Shown here: positions 44,438 through 51,923 of the stretch, in pieces | Position numbering within the stretch: the stretch's first letter is position 1 | Layout of the letters: every line of letters begins with the position of its first letter | Assembly: GCA_046050465.1 (NCBI GenBank) | Contig: JBJOPS010000007.1 | Location: 1-64,000 of the forward strand | Reading direction: 5' to 3' | Length of the DNA: 64,000 nucleotides | From: Egaibacter sp046050465 | GTDB lineage: Bacteria > Pseudomonadota > Gammaproteobacteria > Burkholderiales > Burkholderiaceae_C | Program-made: the position numbers and the translations under genes | The notes under the pieces: generated by a model | Seen by the model: only the letters and a program-made list of their open reading frames with translations | Told to the model about the DNA's origin: nothing | The model's database searches: none

Positions 44438-44560
44438 GGTGACAGACTGGCATCAGCAGGACGCCTCTGGCCTGCTGGCATAATTCAGCGCCGTGACGAC
44501 GCCCGGCAGCTACCAAGCTGCCCTGTGCGTCAAAATGGTCACTTTTGAGGTGCCAAATTG

Positions 44561-44611
44561 GCCCTCAGCCCTCATGAAATATGCATAGTACGCTATTATT
44601 TTTATAGCAAT
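44561..44611 (-). repeat. 51-bp palindromic element, copy 9 (upstream of the FKBP gene)
   Basis: On the minus strand it begins ATTGCTATAAAAATAATAGC and ends GAGGGCTGAGGGC. It ends 13 bases before the FKBP start, overlapping the probable ribosome-binding area. Confidence 0.85.
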
Positions 44612-44624
44612 CAAGGAACTCACC

Positions 44625-44978
44625 ATGAACACCACCGCTTCCGGCCTGCAGTATGACGACACCGTTACCGGCTCCGGCGCCGAGGCCACCAAAGGCCAGA
44701 GCGTGACCGTGCATTACACCGGCTGGCTGTACAACGACGGCGTGCAAGGCGCCAAGTTTGATTCCAGCAAAGACCGCAACGACCCGTTTGTATTCTCGCT
44801 AGGTGCCGGCATGGTCATCCGCGGCTGGGACGAAGGCGTGGCGGGCATGAAGGTCGGCGGCGCTCGCACCCTGATCATCCCGGCAGCTCTGGGCTACGGC
44901 GCACGTGGTGCCGGCGGCGTGATTCCGCCCAACGCCACGCTGAAATTTGACGTGGAACTGCTGGGCGTCGCAGGCTGA
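44625..44978 (+). CDS. FKBP-type peptidyl-prolyl cis-trans isomerase
   Basis: Single-domain cytoplasmic prolyl isomerase, 117 aa. The FK506-binding core is recognisable: VTVHYTGWL, FDSSKDRNDPFVFSLGAGMVIRGWDEGVAGMKVGGARTLIIPAALGYG and IPPNATLKFDVELL. No signal peptide or trigger-factor extension is present. A 51-bp palindromic element ends 13 bases upstream. It precedes grpE-dnaK-dnaJ in the same direction, with a hairpin between, suggesting a functional grouping of folding factors rather than one operon. Confidence 0.93.
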   Translation: MNTTASGLQYDDTVTGSGAEATKGQSVTVHYTGWLYNDGVQGAKFDSSKDRNDPFVFSLGAGMVIRGWDEGVAGMKVGGARTLIIPAALGYGARGAGGVIPPNATLKFDVELLGVAG

Positions 44979-44997
44979 AAGCTGCGTGCCCAGAAGA

Positions 44998-45021
44998 GCC
45001 GGGCCCTTGAAAACCCGGCTT
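44998..45021 (+). other. GC-rich hairpin between the FKBP gene and grpE
   Basis: AGCCGGG (44998-45004) pairs with CCCGGCT (45015-45021). The stem resembles a terminator but only two T follow. Its loop contains the CTTGAAA of the proposed grpE heat-shock promoter, so one of the two interpretations may be coincidental. Confidence 0.55.
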
Positions 45022-45033
45022 TCAACCTCAATT
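45006..45033 (+). promoter_or_regulatory. Putative sigma-32 promoter of grpE
   Basis: CTTGAAA at 45006-45012, then 13 bases, then CCTCAATT at 45026-45033, resembling the heat-shock consensus CTTGAAA-N11-16-CCCCATNT. It lies about 37 bases before the grpE start. Confidence 0.5.
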
Positions 45034-45069
45034 TCTGCGCATCCAATTTGACTTTTCTGGCCTGTTCGC

Positions 45070-45630
45070 ATGTCTGACACCACTCCAAATCCCAACCCAT
45101 CACCCGCCAGCGGGTACTCCAGCACCGAAGAAATGATCGCCGCACAGGCTGCGCACGAGGCAGACGCCCTGTCCAAAGTGCAGGGTGAGCTGGCCGCACT
45201 GCAGGCTAAAAGCGCCGATCTGGCCGACCAGTACCTGCGCGCCAAGGCCGAGGCGGAAAACGCCCGCCGCCGCGCGGAGGAAGACATTGCCAAGGCCCGC
45301 AAGTTCGCGGTGGAAAGCTTTGCCGAGAGCCTGCTGCCCGTGGCCGACAGCCTGGAAGCTGGCCTGACGATCAAGGACGCAACCAACGAGCAGATTCGTG
45401 AAGGTGCCCAGGCCACACTGCGCCAGCTGACTGCCGCGCTGGAGCGCAACAAGGTGGTTGCCATCAACCCGGCTTCCGGTACCAAATTTGACCCGCACCA
45501 GCATCAGGCCATCAGCGTGGTGCCATCGGAAAACGAGGCCAACACCGTGGTTACCGTGCTGCAAAAGGGCTATTCCATCGCCGAACGCGTGCTGCGTCCG
45601 GCTCTGGTCACCGTTTCGGCACCGAAATAA
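45070..45630 (+). CDS. grpE: Nucleotide exchange factor GrpE
   Basis: Exchange factor for DnaK, releasing ADP in the heat-shock chaperone cycle. The 186-aa protein has a short disordered N-terminus, a long coiled coil (about 30-90) and a C-terminal beta domain with RQLTAALERNKVVAINP..G..FDPHQHQAISVVPS. Near the end ANTVVTVLQKGYSIAERVLRPALVTVS is the family signature. Followed by dnaK after a gap holding another sigma-32-like site. Confidence 0.95.
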   Translation: MSDTTPNPNPSPASGYSSTEEMIAAQAAHEADALSKVQGELAALQAKSADLADQYLRAKAEAENARRRAEEDIAKARKFAVESFAESLLPVADSLEAGLTIKDATNEQIREGAQATLRQLTAALERNKVVAINPASGTKFDPHQHQAISVVPSENEANTVVTVLQKGYSIAERVLRPALVTVSAPK

Positions 45631-45650
45631 GCAGTTTCAGCGATTAAAGC

Positions 45651-45678
45651 CTTGAAAAGTTTCGGGTTATCCACACCT
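45651..45678 (+). promoter_or_regulatory. Putative sigma-32 promoter of dnaK
   Basis: CTTGAAA at 45651-45657, 13 bases, then CCACACCT at 45671-45678. The same -35 and spacing as the site before grpE. It lies in the gap between grpE and dnaK, about 73 bases before the dnaK start. Confidence 0.55.
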
Positions 45679-45751
45679 TGTTATCAGGTTAATTTGTAAA
45701 TCAGGCGCGGCGTAGCCCACAGCTACTGCCAAACCCCACAGGAGAATAATT

Positions 45752-47707
45752 ATGGGAAGAATCATCGGTATCGATCTGGGCACCACCAACAGCTGCGTGT
45801 CCATCATGGAGGGAAACGTCCCCAAGGTCATTGAAAACTCCGAAGGCGCCCGCACCACGCCGTCCATCGTCGCTTACCAGGAAGATGGTGAGGTGCTGGT
45901 GGGCGCGTCGGCCAAACGTCAGGCCGTCACCAACCCCAAAAATACGTTGTACGCAGTCAAGCGCCTGATCGGTCGCAAGTTCGGCGAAAAAGAGGTCCAG
46001 AAAGACATCGACCTCATGCCCTACAAAACCGTGGCAGCCGACAACGGCGACGCCTGGGTCGAAGTGCGCGGCAAGCAGATTTCTGCCCAGCAGGTGTCTG
46101 CCGACATCCTGCGCAAGATGAAGAAAACGGCTGAAGACTACCTGGGCGAAGCCGTGACCGACGCCGTGATCACTGTGCCCGCCTACTTCAACGACGCCCA
46201 GCGTCAAGCCACCAAGGATGCAGGCCGCATCGCCGGCCTGGAGGTCAAGCGCATCATCAACGAACCCACCGCTGCCGCGCTGGCTTTCGGTCTGGACAAA
46301 AACGAAAAGGGCGACCGCAAGATCGCCGTGTATGACCTGGGTGGCGGCACGTTTGACGTGTCCATCATCGAAATTGCCGACGTTGATGGCGAAAAACAGT
46401 TTGAAGTGCTCTCCACTAACGGCGACACGTTCCTGGGTGGCGAAGACTTCGACCAGCGCATCATCGACTTCATCATTACCGAGTTCAAGAAAGAGCAAGG
46501 CGTTGATCTGGGCAAGGACGTACTGGCGCTGCAACGCCTGAAAGAAGCCGCTGAAAAGGCCAAGATTGAACTTTCCAGCAGCGCGCAGACTGATATCAAT
46601 TTGCCATACGTGACGGCTGATGCTTCAGGCCCGAAACACCTGAACATCAAGCTCACCCGCGCCAAGCTGGAAAGTCTGGTCGAAGAGCTGATCGAGCGCA
46701 CCATTGCCCCCTGCCGTACCGCCCTGAAGGACGCCGGCGTGAGCGCCTCGGATATTCACGACGTGATTCTGGTCGGTGGCATGACCCGCATGCCCAAGGT
46801 GCAGGACAAGGTCAAGGAGCTGTTCGGCAAAGAGCCGCGCAAGGACGTGAATCCTGATGAGGCTGTGGCTGTGGGCGCCGCCATCCAGGGCCAGGTGCTG
46901 GCCGGTGACCGCAAGGACGTGTTGCTGCTGGACGTGACCCCACTCTCCCTGGGTATTGAAACCCTGGGCGGCGTCATGACCAAGATGATCACCAAGAACA
47001 CGACCATCCCGACCAAGTTTGCACAGACCTTTTCAACGGCTGATGACAACCAGCCCGCGGTGACGATCAAGGTGTTTCAGGGTGAGCGCGAAATCGCAAC
47101 CGGCAACAAGATGCTGGGCGAGTTCAATCTGGAAGGTATTCCGCCTGCAGCGCGTGGCACACCACAAATTGAAGTGTCGTTTGACATTGATGCCAACGGC
47201 ATTCTGCACGTGGGCGCCAAGGACAAGGGCACCGGCAAGGAAAACAAGATCACCATCAAGGCCAACTCTGGTTTGTCAGAAGCTGAAATTCAGCAAATGG
47301 TGAAAGACGCCGAGCTCAACGCAGCCGACGACAAGAAGAAAATCGAACTCGTCCAGGCCAAGAACCAGGCCGATGCCAGCGTGCACAGCGTGAAGAAGAA
47401 TCTGACCGAATACGGTGACAAGCTCGAAGCCGGCGAGAAGGAAAAAATCGAAGCAGCCATCAAGGAGCTTGAGGACACCCTCAAGGGCGACGACAAGGCG
47501 GCAATTGAAGAAAAGAGCAATGCCTTGATGACAGCAAGCCAGAAGCTGGGCGAAAAAATGTACGCCGACCAGCAAGCCAAGCAGGCTGCAGAAGGCGCGG
47601 CGGGTGCGCAAGGCGGTGCTGGCTCTGCAGGTTCCGAGCAGGCAACTGGTAAAGCCAACGATGACGACGTGGTGGATGCCGAAGTGAAAGAAGTGAAGAA
47701 AGACTGA
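45752..47707 (+). CDS. dnaK: Chaperone DnaK (Hsp70)
   Basis: ATP-driven chaperone, 651 aa. The N-terminus GIDLGTTNSCV, VPAYFNDAQRQATKDAGRIAGL, NEPTAAALAFGLDK and the phosphate-2 loop DLGGGTFDVSI are all present. The substrate-binding domain and a disordered Gly/Ala/Gln-rich tail ending EVKEVKKD follow. The start has the strong site CAGGAG. A terminator-like hairpin before dnaJ may limit readthrough to it. Confidence 0.98.
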   Translation: MGRIIGIDLGTTNSCVSIMEGNVPKVIENSEGARTTPSIVAYQEDGEVLVGASAKRQAVTNPKNTLYAVKRLIGRKFGEKEVQKDIDLMPYKTVAADNGDAWVEVRGKQISAQQVSADILRKMKKTAEDYLGEAVTDAVITVPAYFNDAQRQATKDAGRIAGLEVKRIINEPTAAALAFGLDKNEKGDRKIAVYDLGGGTFDVSIIEIADVDGEKQFEVLSTNGDTFLGGEDFDQRIIDFIITEFKKEQGVDLGKDVLALQRLKEAAEKAKIELSSSAQTDINLPYVTADASGPKHLNIKLTRAKLESLVEELIERTIAPCRTALKDAGVSASDIHDVILVGGMTRMPKVQDKVKELFGKEPRKDVNPDEAVAVGAAIQGQVLAGDRKDVLLLDVTPLSLGIETLGGVMTKMITKNTTIPTKFAQTFSTADDNQPAVTIKVFQGEREIATGNKMLGEFNLEGIPPAARGTPQIEVSFDIDANGILHVGAKDKGTGKENKITIKANSGLSEAEIQQMVKDAELNAADDKKKIELVQAKNQADASVHSVKKNLTEYGDKLEAGEKEKIEAAIKELEDTLKGDDKAAIEEKSNALMTASQKLGEKMYADQQAKQAAEGAAGAQGGAGSAGSEQATGKANDDDVVDAEVKEVKKD

Positions 47708-47743
47708 TCCTGGCCACACTGCCCCGCTTGAACATACGCACCC

Positions 47744-47786
47744 CGCCGCGTTGAGTCGTCCTGACGGATATTCAACGCGGCGTTTT
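47744..47786 (+). terminator. Terminator or attenuator between dnaK and dnaJ
   Basis: CGCCGCGTTGA (47744-47754) pairs perfectly with TCAACGCGGCG (47772-47782), followed by TTTT. It lies 37 bases after the dnaK stop and 24 before dnaJ. Confidence 0.75.
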
Positions 47787-47809
47787 GCGTAAATGACCCG
47801 AGAAAAAAC

Positions 47810-48940
47810 ATGGCAAAACGCGACTACTACGAAACACTTGGCGTCCCCAAAAACGCGTCAGACGAAGAGATCAAGAAGGCTTATCGAAAACATGCGATGA
47901 AACACCACCCTGACCGCAATCAGGGCGACGCATCCAAAGCCGCCGAGGAGAAATTCAAGGAGTCCAAGGAAGCCTACGAAATGCTGTCCGACCCGCAAAA
48001 ACGGGCGGCCTACGACCAGTACGGCCACGCAGGGGTTGACCCCAACATGCGCGGCGGCCCGGGTGCCGAAGGCATGGGCGGTTTCGCAGAAGCGTTTGGC
48101 GACATGTTTGGCGACATGTTTGGCCAGCAGCGCGGGCGAGCAGGTGGGCGCCAAGTCTACCGGGGTAACGACCTGAGTTATGCGATGGAAATAACCCTGG
48201 AAGAGGCCGCACGCGGCAAGGACGCGCAGATTCGCATCCCGAGCTGGGACTTGTGCGAGGTGTGCAGCGGCACGGGTGCCAAGCCAGGAACACAGGCGAA
48301 AACCTGCACAACCTGTAGCGGCTCGGGGGCGGTGCAAATGCGCCAAGGCTTCTTCAGTGTTCAGCAGACCTGCCCCACCTGTCGTGGCGCGGGCAAGATC
48401 ATTCCCGACCCCTGCACGGCTTGCCACGGGCAGGGAAAGGTCAAAAAGCAGAAGACGCTGGAAGTCAAGATTCCAGCCGGTATCGACGGTGGCATGCGCA
48501 TTCGCAGCACGGGCAACGGTGAGCCCGGCACCAATGGCGGCCCGTCGGGCGACCTGTACATCGAGATCCGCCTGAAGAAGCACGATATTTTCGAACGGGA
48601 TGGCGACGACCTGCATTGCTCCGTGCCCATCAGCATTGCAACCGCGTCGCTGGGCGGTGAAATTGATGTGCCCACGTTATCCGGCAAGGCGGCCATTGAC
48701 ATTCCCGAAGGCACACAAACCGGCAAACAGTTCCGGCTGAGGGGCAAGGGCATCAAGGGAGTACGCTCCAGCTACCCTGGTGATCTGTATTGCCACATCG
48801 CGGTCGAGATTCCAGTCAAGCTCACCGAACATCAGCGCAAGCTGCTGCGTGAACTCGACGAGTCGCTCAAAAAGGGCGGCAACAAACACTCACCGACGGG
48901 TGACAGCTGGACTGACCGGCTCAAGAGCTTCTTTAGCTAA
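47810..48940 (+). CDS. dnaJ: Chaperone DnaJ (Hsp40)
   Basis: Co-chaperone stimulating DnaK ATPase, type I, 376 aa. The J domain (1-70) contains HPD at 33-35. A Gly/Phe-rich linker (about 80-115) follows, then a zinc-finger domain with all four repeats (CEVCSGTG, CTTCSGSG, CPTCRGAG, CTACHGQG) at about 145-210, and the C-terminal client-binding domain. The N-terminus MAKRDYYETLGV is canonical. Last gene of the chaperone group; dnaK-dnaJ are separated by a terminator-like hairpin. Confidence 0.98.
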   Translation: MAKRDYYETLGVPKNASDEEIKKAYRKHAMKHHPDRNQGDASKAAEEKFKESKEAYEMLSDPQKRAAYDQYGHAGVDPNMRGGPGAEGMGGFAEAFGDMFGDMFGQQRGRAGGRQVYRGNDLSYAMEITLEEAARGKDAQIRIPSWDLCEVCSGTGAKPGTQAKTCTTCSGSGAVQMRQGFFSVQQTCPTCRGAGKIIPDPCTACHGQGKVKKQKTLEVKIPAGIDGGMRIRSTGNGEPGTNGGPSGDLYIEIRLKKHDIFERDGDDLHCSVPISIATASLGGEIDVPTLSGKAAIDIPEGTQTGKQFRLRGKGIKGVRSSYPGDLYCHIAVEIPVKLTEHQRKLLRELDESLKKGGNKHSPTGDSWTDRLKSFFS

Positions 48941-49018
48941 TTCCCCTGCGACTACAGGCCCACGGTACGGTTGCAAATGATTGCCGGGTAACAGGTCTTT
49001 CGTGGACAATGCGAGGCC

Positions 49019-49699
49019 ATGAAACTCAAATTGTTCCGCTCAACCGAGTTTGCCGAGTCTTCGCTGTTTGCGCCGTTCACACAGCGAATGTCAGCGCACC
49101 CGGCCTGGGTCAGTCTGCTGGCCAGTCTGTGGCTCGCCACTGCCTGCAATGCAGCGCTGTGGCAGGAGTTGCTGCGGGTCAGTGCGTTGAGTCAGACCAG
49201 CCCATTGTGGTCTGCTGTGCGGCTTGCGGTGATTATGGCGGCCACCTTCTTCGCGGTGTTCAGCATCCTGTCTTCTCGGCGGCTGCTCAAACCCCTCATC
49301 ACCCTGCTTTTCACGGTAGCAGCCTTGTGCTGTCACCTGATGCTCAACGAGCACCAGGTGTTAGATAGCGGTCTGATCACCCGCGCTCTACATAAAAACC
49401 CGCTGTCCGTCGCGTCGCTCATGAACTGGCAACTGTGGGCCACCCTGTTCATTCTGGCGCTTGTGCCATCAGTTCTGTTGTGGCGCACCCCGGTGCGGCG
49501 CCTGTCGCCCGTGCACTACCTGCTGCAAAATGGTGGCCTGACTGCTGCAGCCTTCGTCATGATTCTGATGATGCTGGTGCTGAGTTCACCGGACCTGTCG
49601 GAACTGGTGCGCGCCCAGCCCCAGCTGCAGCAAATGACCAACCCGTTTGGCCCCTTGCAGGCTCTGGCCGAAGTTGCCAAAACCCGGTTAACCCCGTAG
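49019..49699 (+). CDS. Truncated phosphoethanolamine transferase: EptA/B-type N-terminal membrane domain only
   Basis: A 226-aa protein with five hydrophobic segments. The order HPAWVSLLASLWLATACNAALWQ, RRLLKPLITLLFTVAALCCHLML, a short loop with LDSGLITRALHKNP and MNWQLWATLFILALVPSVLLWR closely follows the N-terminal domain of EptA-type lipid A phosphoethanolamine transferases (DUF1705). A normal enzyme continues into a sulfatase-like catalytic domain with its nucleophile in VGETAR; here the frame stops soon after MTNPFGPL, and no such sequence follows before trhO. It is therefore a gene remnant or a stand-alone membrane domain. Confidence 0.8.
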   Translation: MKLKLFRSTEFAESSLFAPFTQRMSAHPAWVSLLASLWLATACNAALWQELLRVSALSQTSPLWSAVRLAVIMAATFFAVFSILSSRRLLKPLITLLFTVAALCCHLMLNEHQVLDSGLITRALHKNPLSVASLMNWQLWATLFILALVPSVLLWRTPVRRLSPVHYLLQNGGLTAAAFVMILMMLVLSSPDLSELVRAQPQLQQMTNPFGPLQALAEVAKTRLTP

Positions 49700-49844
49700 G
49701 GCCCATTGGGCAGCAAAACTCTACAACAGGCTTTCCTGGCCCGTCAAAATAAAGAGCGGCAAACAGCCTGGTGAATGGAGCGAAAATCCCTGCATCGCAA
49801 CACTGCAGACCGGCGTTTTGCCACTCCAAAACGCCCTTGCTTTC

Positions 49845-50807
49845 ATGAACCCCTTCCTGACCGCTGCCTTTTACAAGTTTGTTGATCTGCCTGACTTCGC
49901 GGCACTGCAGGCGCCTTTGCTCGCGCACTGCAAAGCCCAGGGTGTCAAAGGTACCATCCTGCTGGCGCGTGAGGGTATCAACAGCACCATTGCCGGGTCA
50001 GTGCGGGGCGTGCATGCGGTGCTGGACTATCTGCGGCAGGACCCGCGTCTGGCGGATTTGACGCACAAGGAAGCTTTTGCCAACTCCCCCCCGTTTTACC
50101 GGATGAAGGTCCGCCTGAAGCGCGAAATCGTCACCATGGGTGTGCCCGAAGTCAATCCGGGCCTGATGGCGGGCACCTACGTCAAACCGGAGCAGTGGAA
50201 CGCGTTGATCGAAGACCCCGATGTGGTGGTGATCGACACGCGCAATGACTACGAAGTGGCCATTGGCACATTTGCCGGAGCCATCAACCCGAACATCAGA
50301 AGCTTTTCAGAACTGCCGCAGTGGGTGCACCAGAGCCGCGCCCTGCAGGGCGAATCAGGGAAAAAACCCAAAGTCGCCATGTTTTGCACAGGGGGCATTC
50401 GCTGCGAGAAATCCACGGCCTTGTTGCGCGCCCAGGGTTTTGATGAGGTCTACCACCTCGAAGGCGGCATCCTGAAATACCTGGAGACCGTGCCGCAAGC
50501 CGACAGCCTGTGGCAGGGAGAATGCTTCGTGTTCGACGAGCGTGTATCCGTGGGCCACGGCCTGGTTCCCGGCCACCACGAGCTGTGCCGATCATGCCGC
50601 GAGCCCGTCAATGCGCAGGACAAAACCTCCGTGCTGTATGAATTGGGTGTCAGTTGTCCCAAATGCCATGACCTCAAGACACCTGCGCAAAAGCAGGGTG
50701 CGCGGGAAAGGCAACGCCAGGTTGCGCTGGCCGCCAGTCGCCAGCAGACGCATATTGGTGCCAGGCTGGCGCCCAAACGCAGCGCAGATGAGCCCCGCCC
50801 AGTTTAA
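49845..50807 (+). CDS. trhO: tRNA uridine(34) hydroxylase (rhodanese-like TrhO/YceA)
   Basis: Rhodanese-related enzyme hydroxylating U34 of certain tRNAs, 320 aa. It has an N-terminal YceA domain (residues 1-100, AAFYKFVDLPDFAALQAPLL), a rhodanese domain (about 115-225) with the catalytic Cys181 in FCTGGIRCEKS, and a C-terminal zinc-ribbon-like cysteine cluster (CRSC, CPKC). The ATG at 49845 starts MNPFLTAAFYKF; the frame opens nine codons earlier. TrhO is the probable name because CTGGIRC is its signature, but sulfurtransferase activity is also possible. Confidence 0.9.
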   Translation: MNPFLTAAFYKFVDLPDFAALQAPLLAHCKAQGVKGTILLAREGINSTIAGSVRGVHAVLDYLRQDPRLADLTHKEAFANSPPFYRMKVRLKREIVTMGVPEVNPGLMAGTYVKPEQWNALIEDPDVVVIDTRNDYEVAIGTFAGAINPNIRSFSELPQWVHQSRALQGESGKKPKVAMFCTGGIRCEKSTALLRAQGFDEVYHLEGGILKYLETVPQADSLWQGECFVFDERVSVGHGLVPGHHELCRSCREPVNAQDKTSVLYELGVSCPKCHDLKTPAQKQGARERQRQVALAASRQQTHIGARLAPKRSADEPRPV

Positions 50808-50825
50808 GCCGGACCGGGCGCCTGC

Positions 50826-51800
50826 TTATGCAATGGCCGGGATCGCCAGCCGCGTGCGGGCTGTCTGGTATTCACGTTTGAGCTGGGCCACGTAAGCTGC
50901 GGTGCTCTGCACTTTGTCAACCGCACCAATGCCCTGACCGCAACCCCAGATGTCTTTCCAGGCTTTGGTCTTGGAACCCTCGCCACCGGCGAAATTCATG
51001 GTTTTCAGATCGCCTTCGGGCAGGTTGTCGGGGTCCATGCCGGCCGCACGAATGCTGGGTGCCAGGTAGTTGCCGTGCACGCCGGTAAACAGGTTGCTGT
51101 AAACGATGTCATCCGAGTTGCTGCTCACAATGGCTTGCTTGTAGGCGTCTGACGCGCGGGCTTCTTCGGTGGCGATGAAAGCGGAACCGATGTAGGCAAA
51201 GTCTGCTCCCATGGCTTGCGCAGCCAGCACAGCATCGCCCGTCGAGATGGCGCCCGACAGCGCAATGGGGCCGTCAAACCACTGGCGGATTTCCTGAATC
51301 AGTGCAAACGGGCTCTTCACACCCGCGTGGCCACCGGCCCCCGCAGCCACGGCAATCAGCCCATCAGCACCCTTCTCGATGGCCTTGCGTGCGTGTTTGT
51401 TGTTGATGACGTCGTGCAGCACCACGCCACCATAAGAGTGCGCTGCAGCATTGATATCCTCTCGCGCGCCCAGCGATGTGATGATGATGGGCACCTTGTA
51501 TTTCACACACATCGCCATGTCGTGTTCCAGCCGGTCATTGCTTTTGTGCACGATCTGGTTGATGGCAAAAGGCGCGGCGGGTTTGTCGGGGTGGGCCTTG
51601 TTGTACGCAGCCAGCGCTTCGGTGATTTCAATCAGCCACTCTTGCAGCTGCTCGGCAGGCCGCGCGTTGAGGGCGGGCATGGAGCCCACGACACCGGCAA
51701 TGCACTGCGCAATCACCAGCCTGGGGTTGCTGATGATGAAGAGTGGCGAGCCAATGATGGGGAGCGGCAGGTTATTCAAGGGTGCTGGCAGCTTGGACAT
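50826..51800 (-). CDS. Nitronate monooxygenase-family flavoprotein
   Basis: FMN-dependent TIM-barrel enzyme of the 2-nitropropane dioxygenase family, 324 aa. The pattern PIIGSPLFIISNPRLVIAQCIAGVVGSMPALNAR, the GGVVLHDV strand, AVAAGAGGHAG and GADFAYIGSAFIATEEA matches. Members detoxify nitronates or act on other flavin-dependent substrates. The ATG at 51800 with AGGAAAGACACC upstream is chosen over an earlier in-frame codon. Convergent with trhO, 18 bp apart. Confidence 0.88.
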   Translation of the reverse strand: MSKLPAPLNNLPLPIIGSPLFIISNPRLVIAQCIAGVVGSMPALNARPAEQLQEWLIEITEALAAYNKAHPDKPAAPFAINQIVHKSNDRLEHDMAMCVKYKVPIIITSLGAREDINAAAHSYGGVVLHDVINNKHARKAIEKGADGLIAVAAGAGGHAGVKSPFALIQEIRQWFDGPIALSGAISTGDAVLAAQAMGADFAYIGSAFIATEEARASDAYKQAIVSSNSDDIVYSNLFTGVHGNYLAPSIRAAGMDPDNLPEGDLKTMNFAGGEGSKTKAWKDIWGCGQGIGAVDKVQSTAAYVAQLKREYQTARTRLAIPAIA

Positions 51801-51851
51801 GGTGTCTTTCCTGAAAATCAACAAAATGATGCGTTTTTAGCAATGAAATCG

Positions 51852-51902
51852 GGCTTTGTCCCTTGTCTATATTACGTTATTAGCTATCAATTTAATAGCA
51901 AT
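51852..51902 (-). repeat. 51-bp palindromic element, copy 10 (intergenic, acyl-CoA dehydrogenase-nitronate monooxygenase)
   Basis: On the minus strand it begins ATTGCTATTAAATTGATAGC, the most symmetric copy (ATTGCTAT / ATAGC arms), and ends CAAGGGACAAAGC. It lies between the dehydrogenase stop and the next start. Confidence 0.85.
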
Positions 51903-51923
51903 TGACTGGATAAAACAGGTGAA

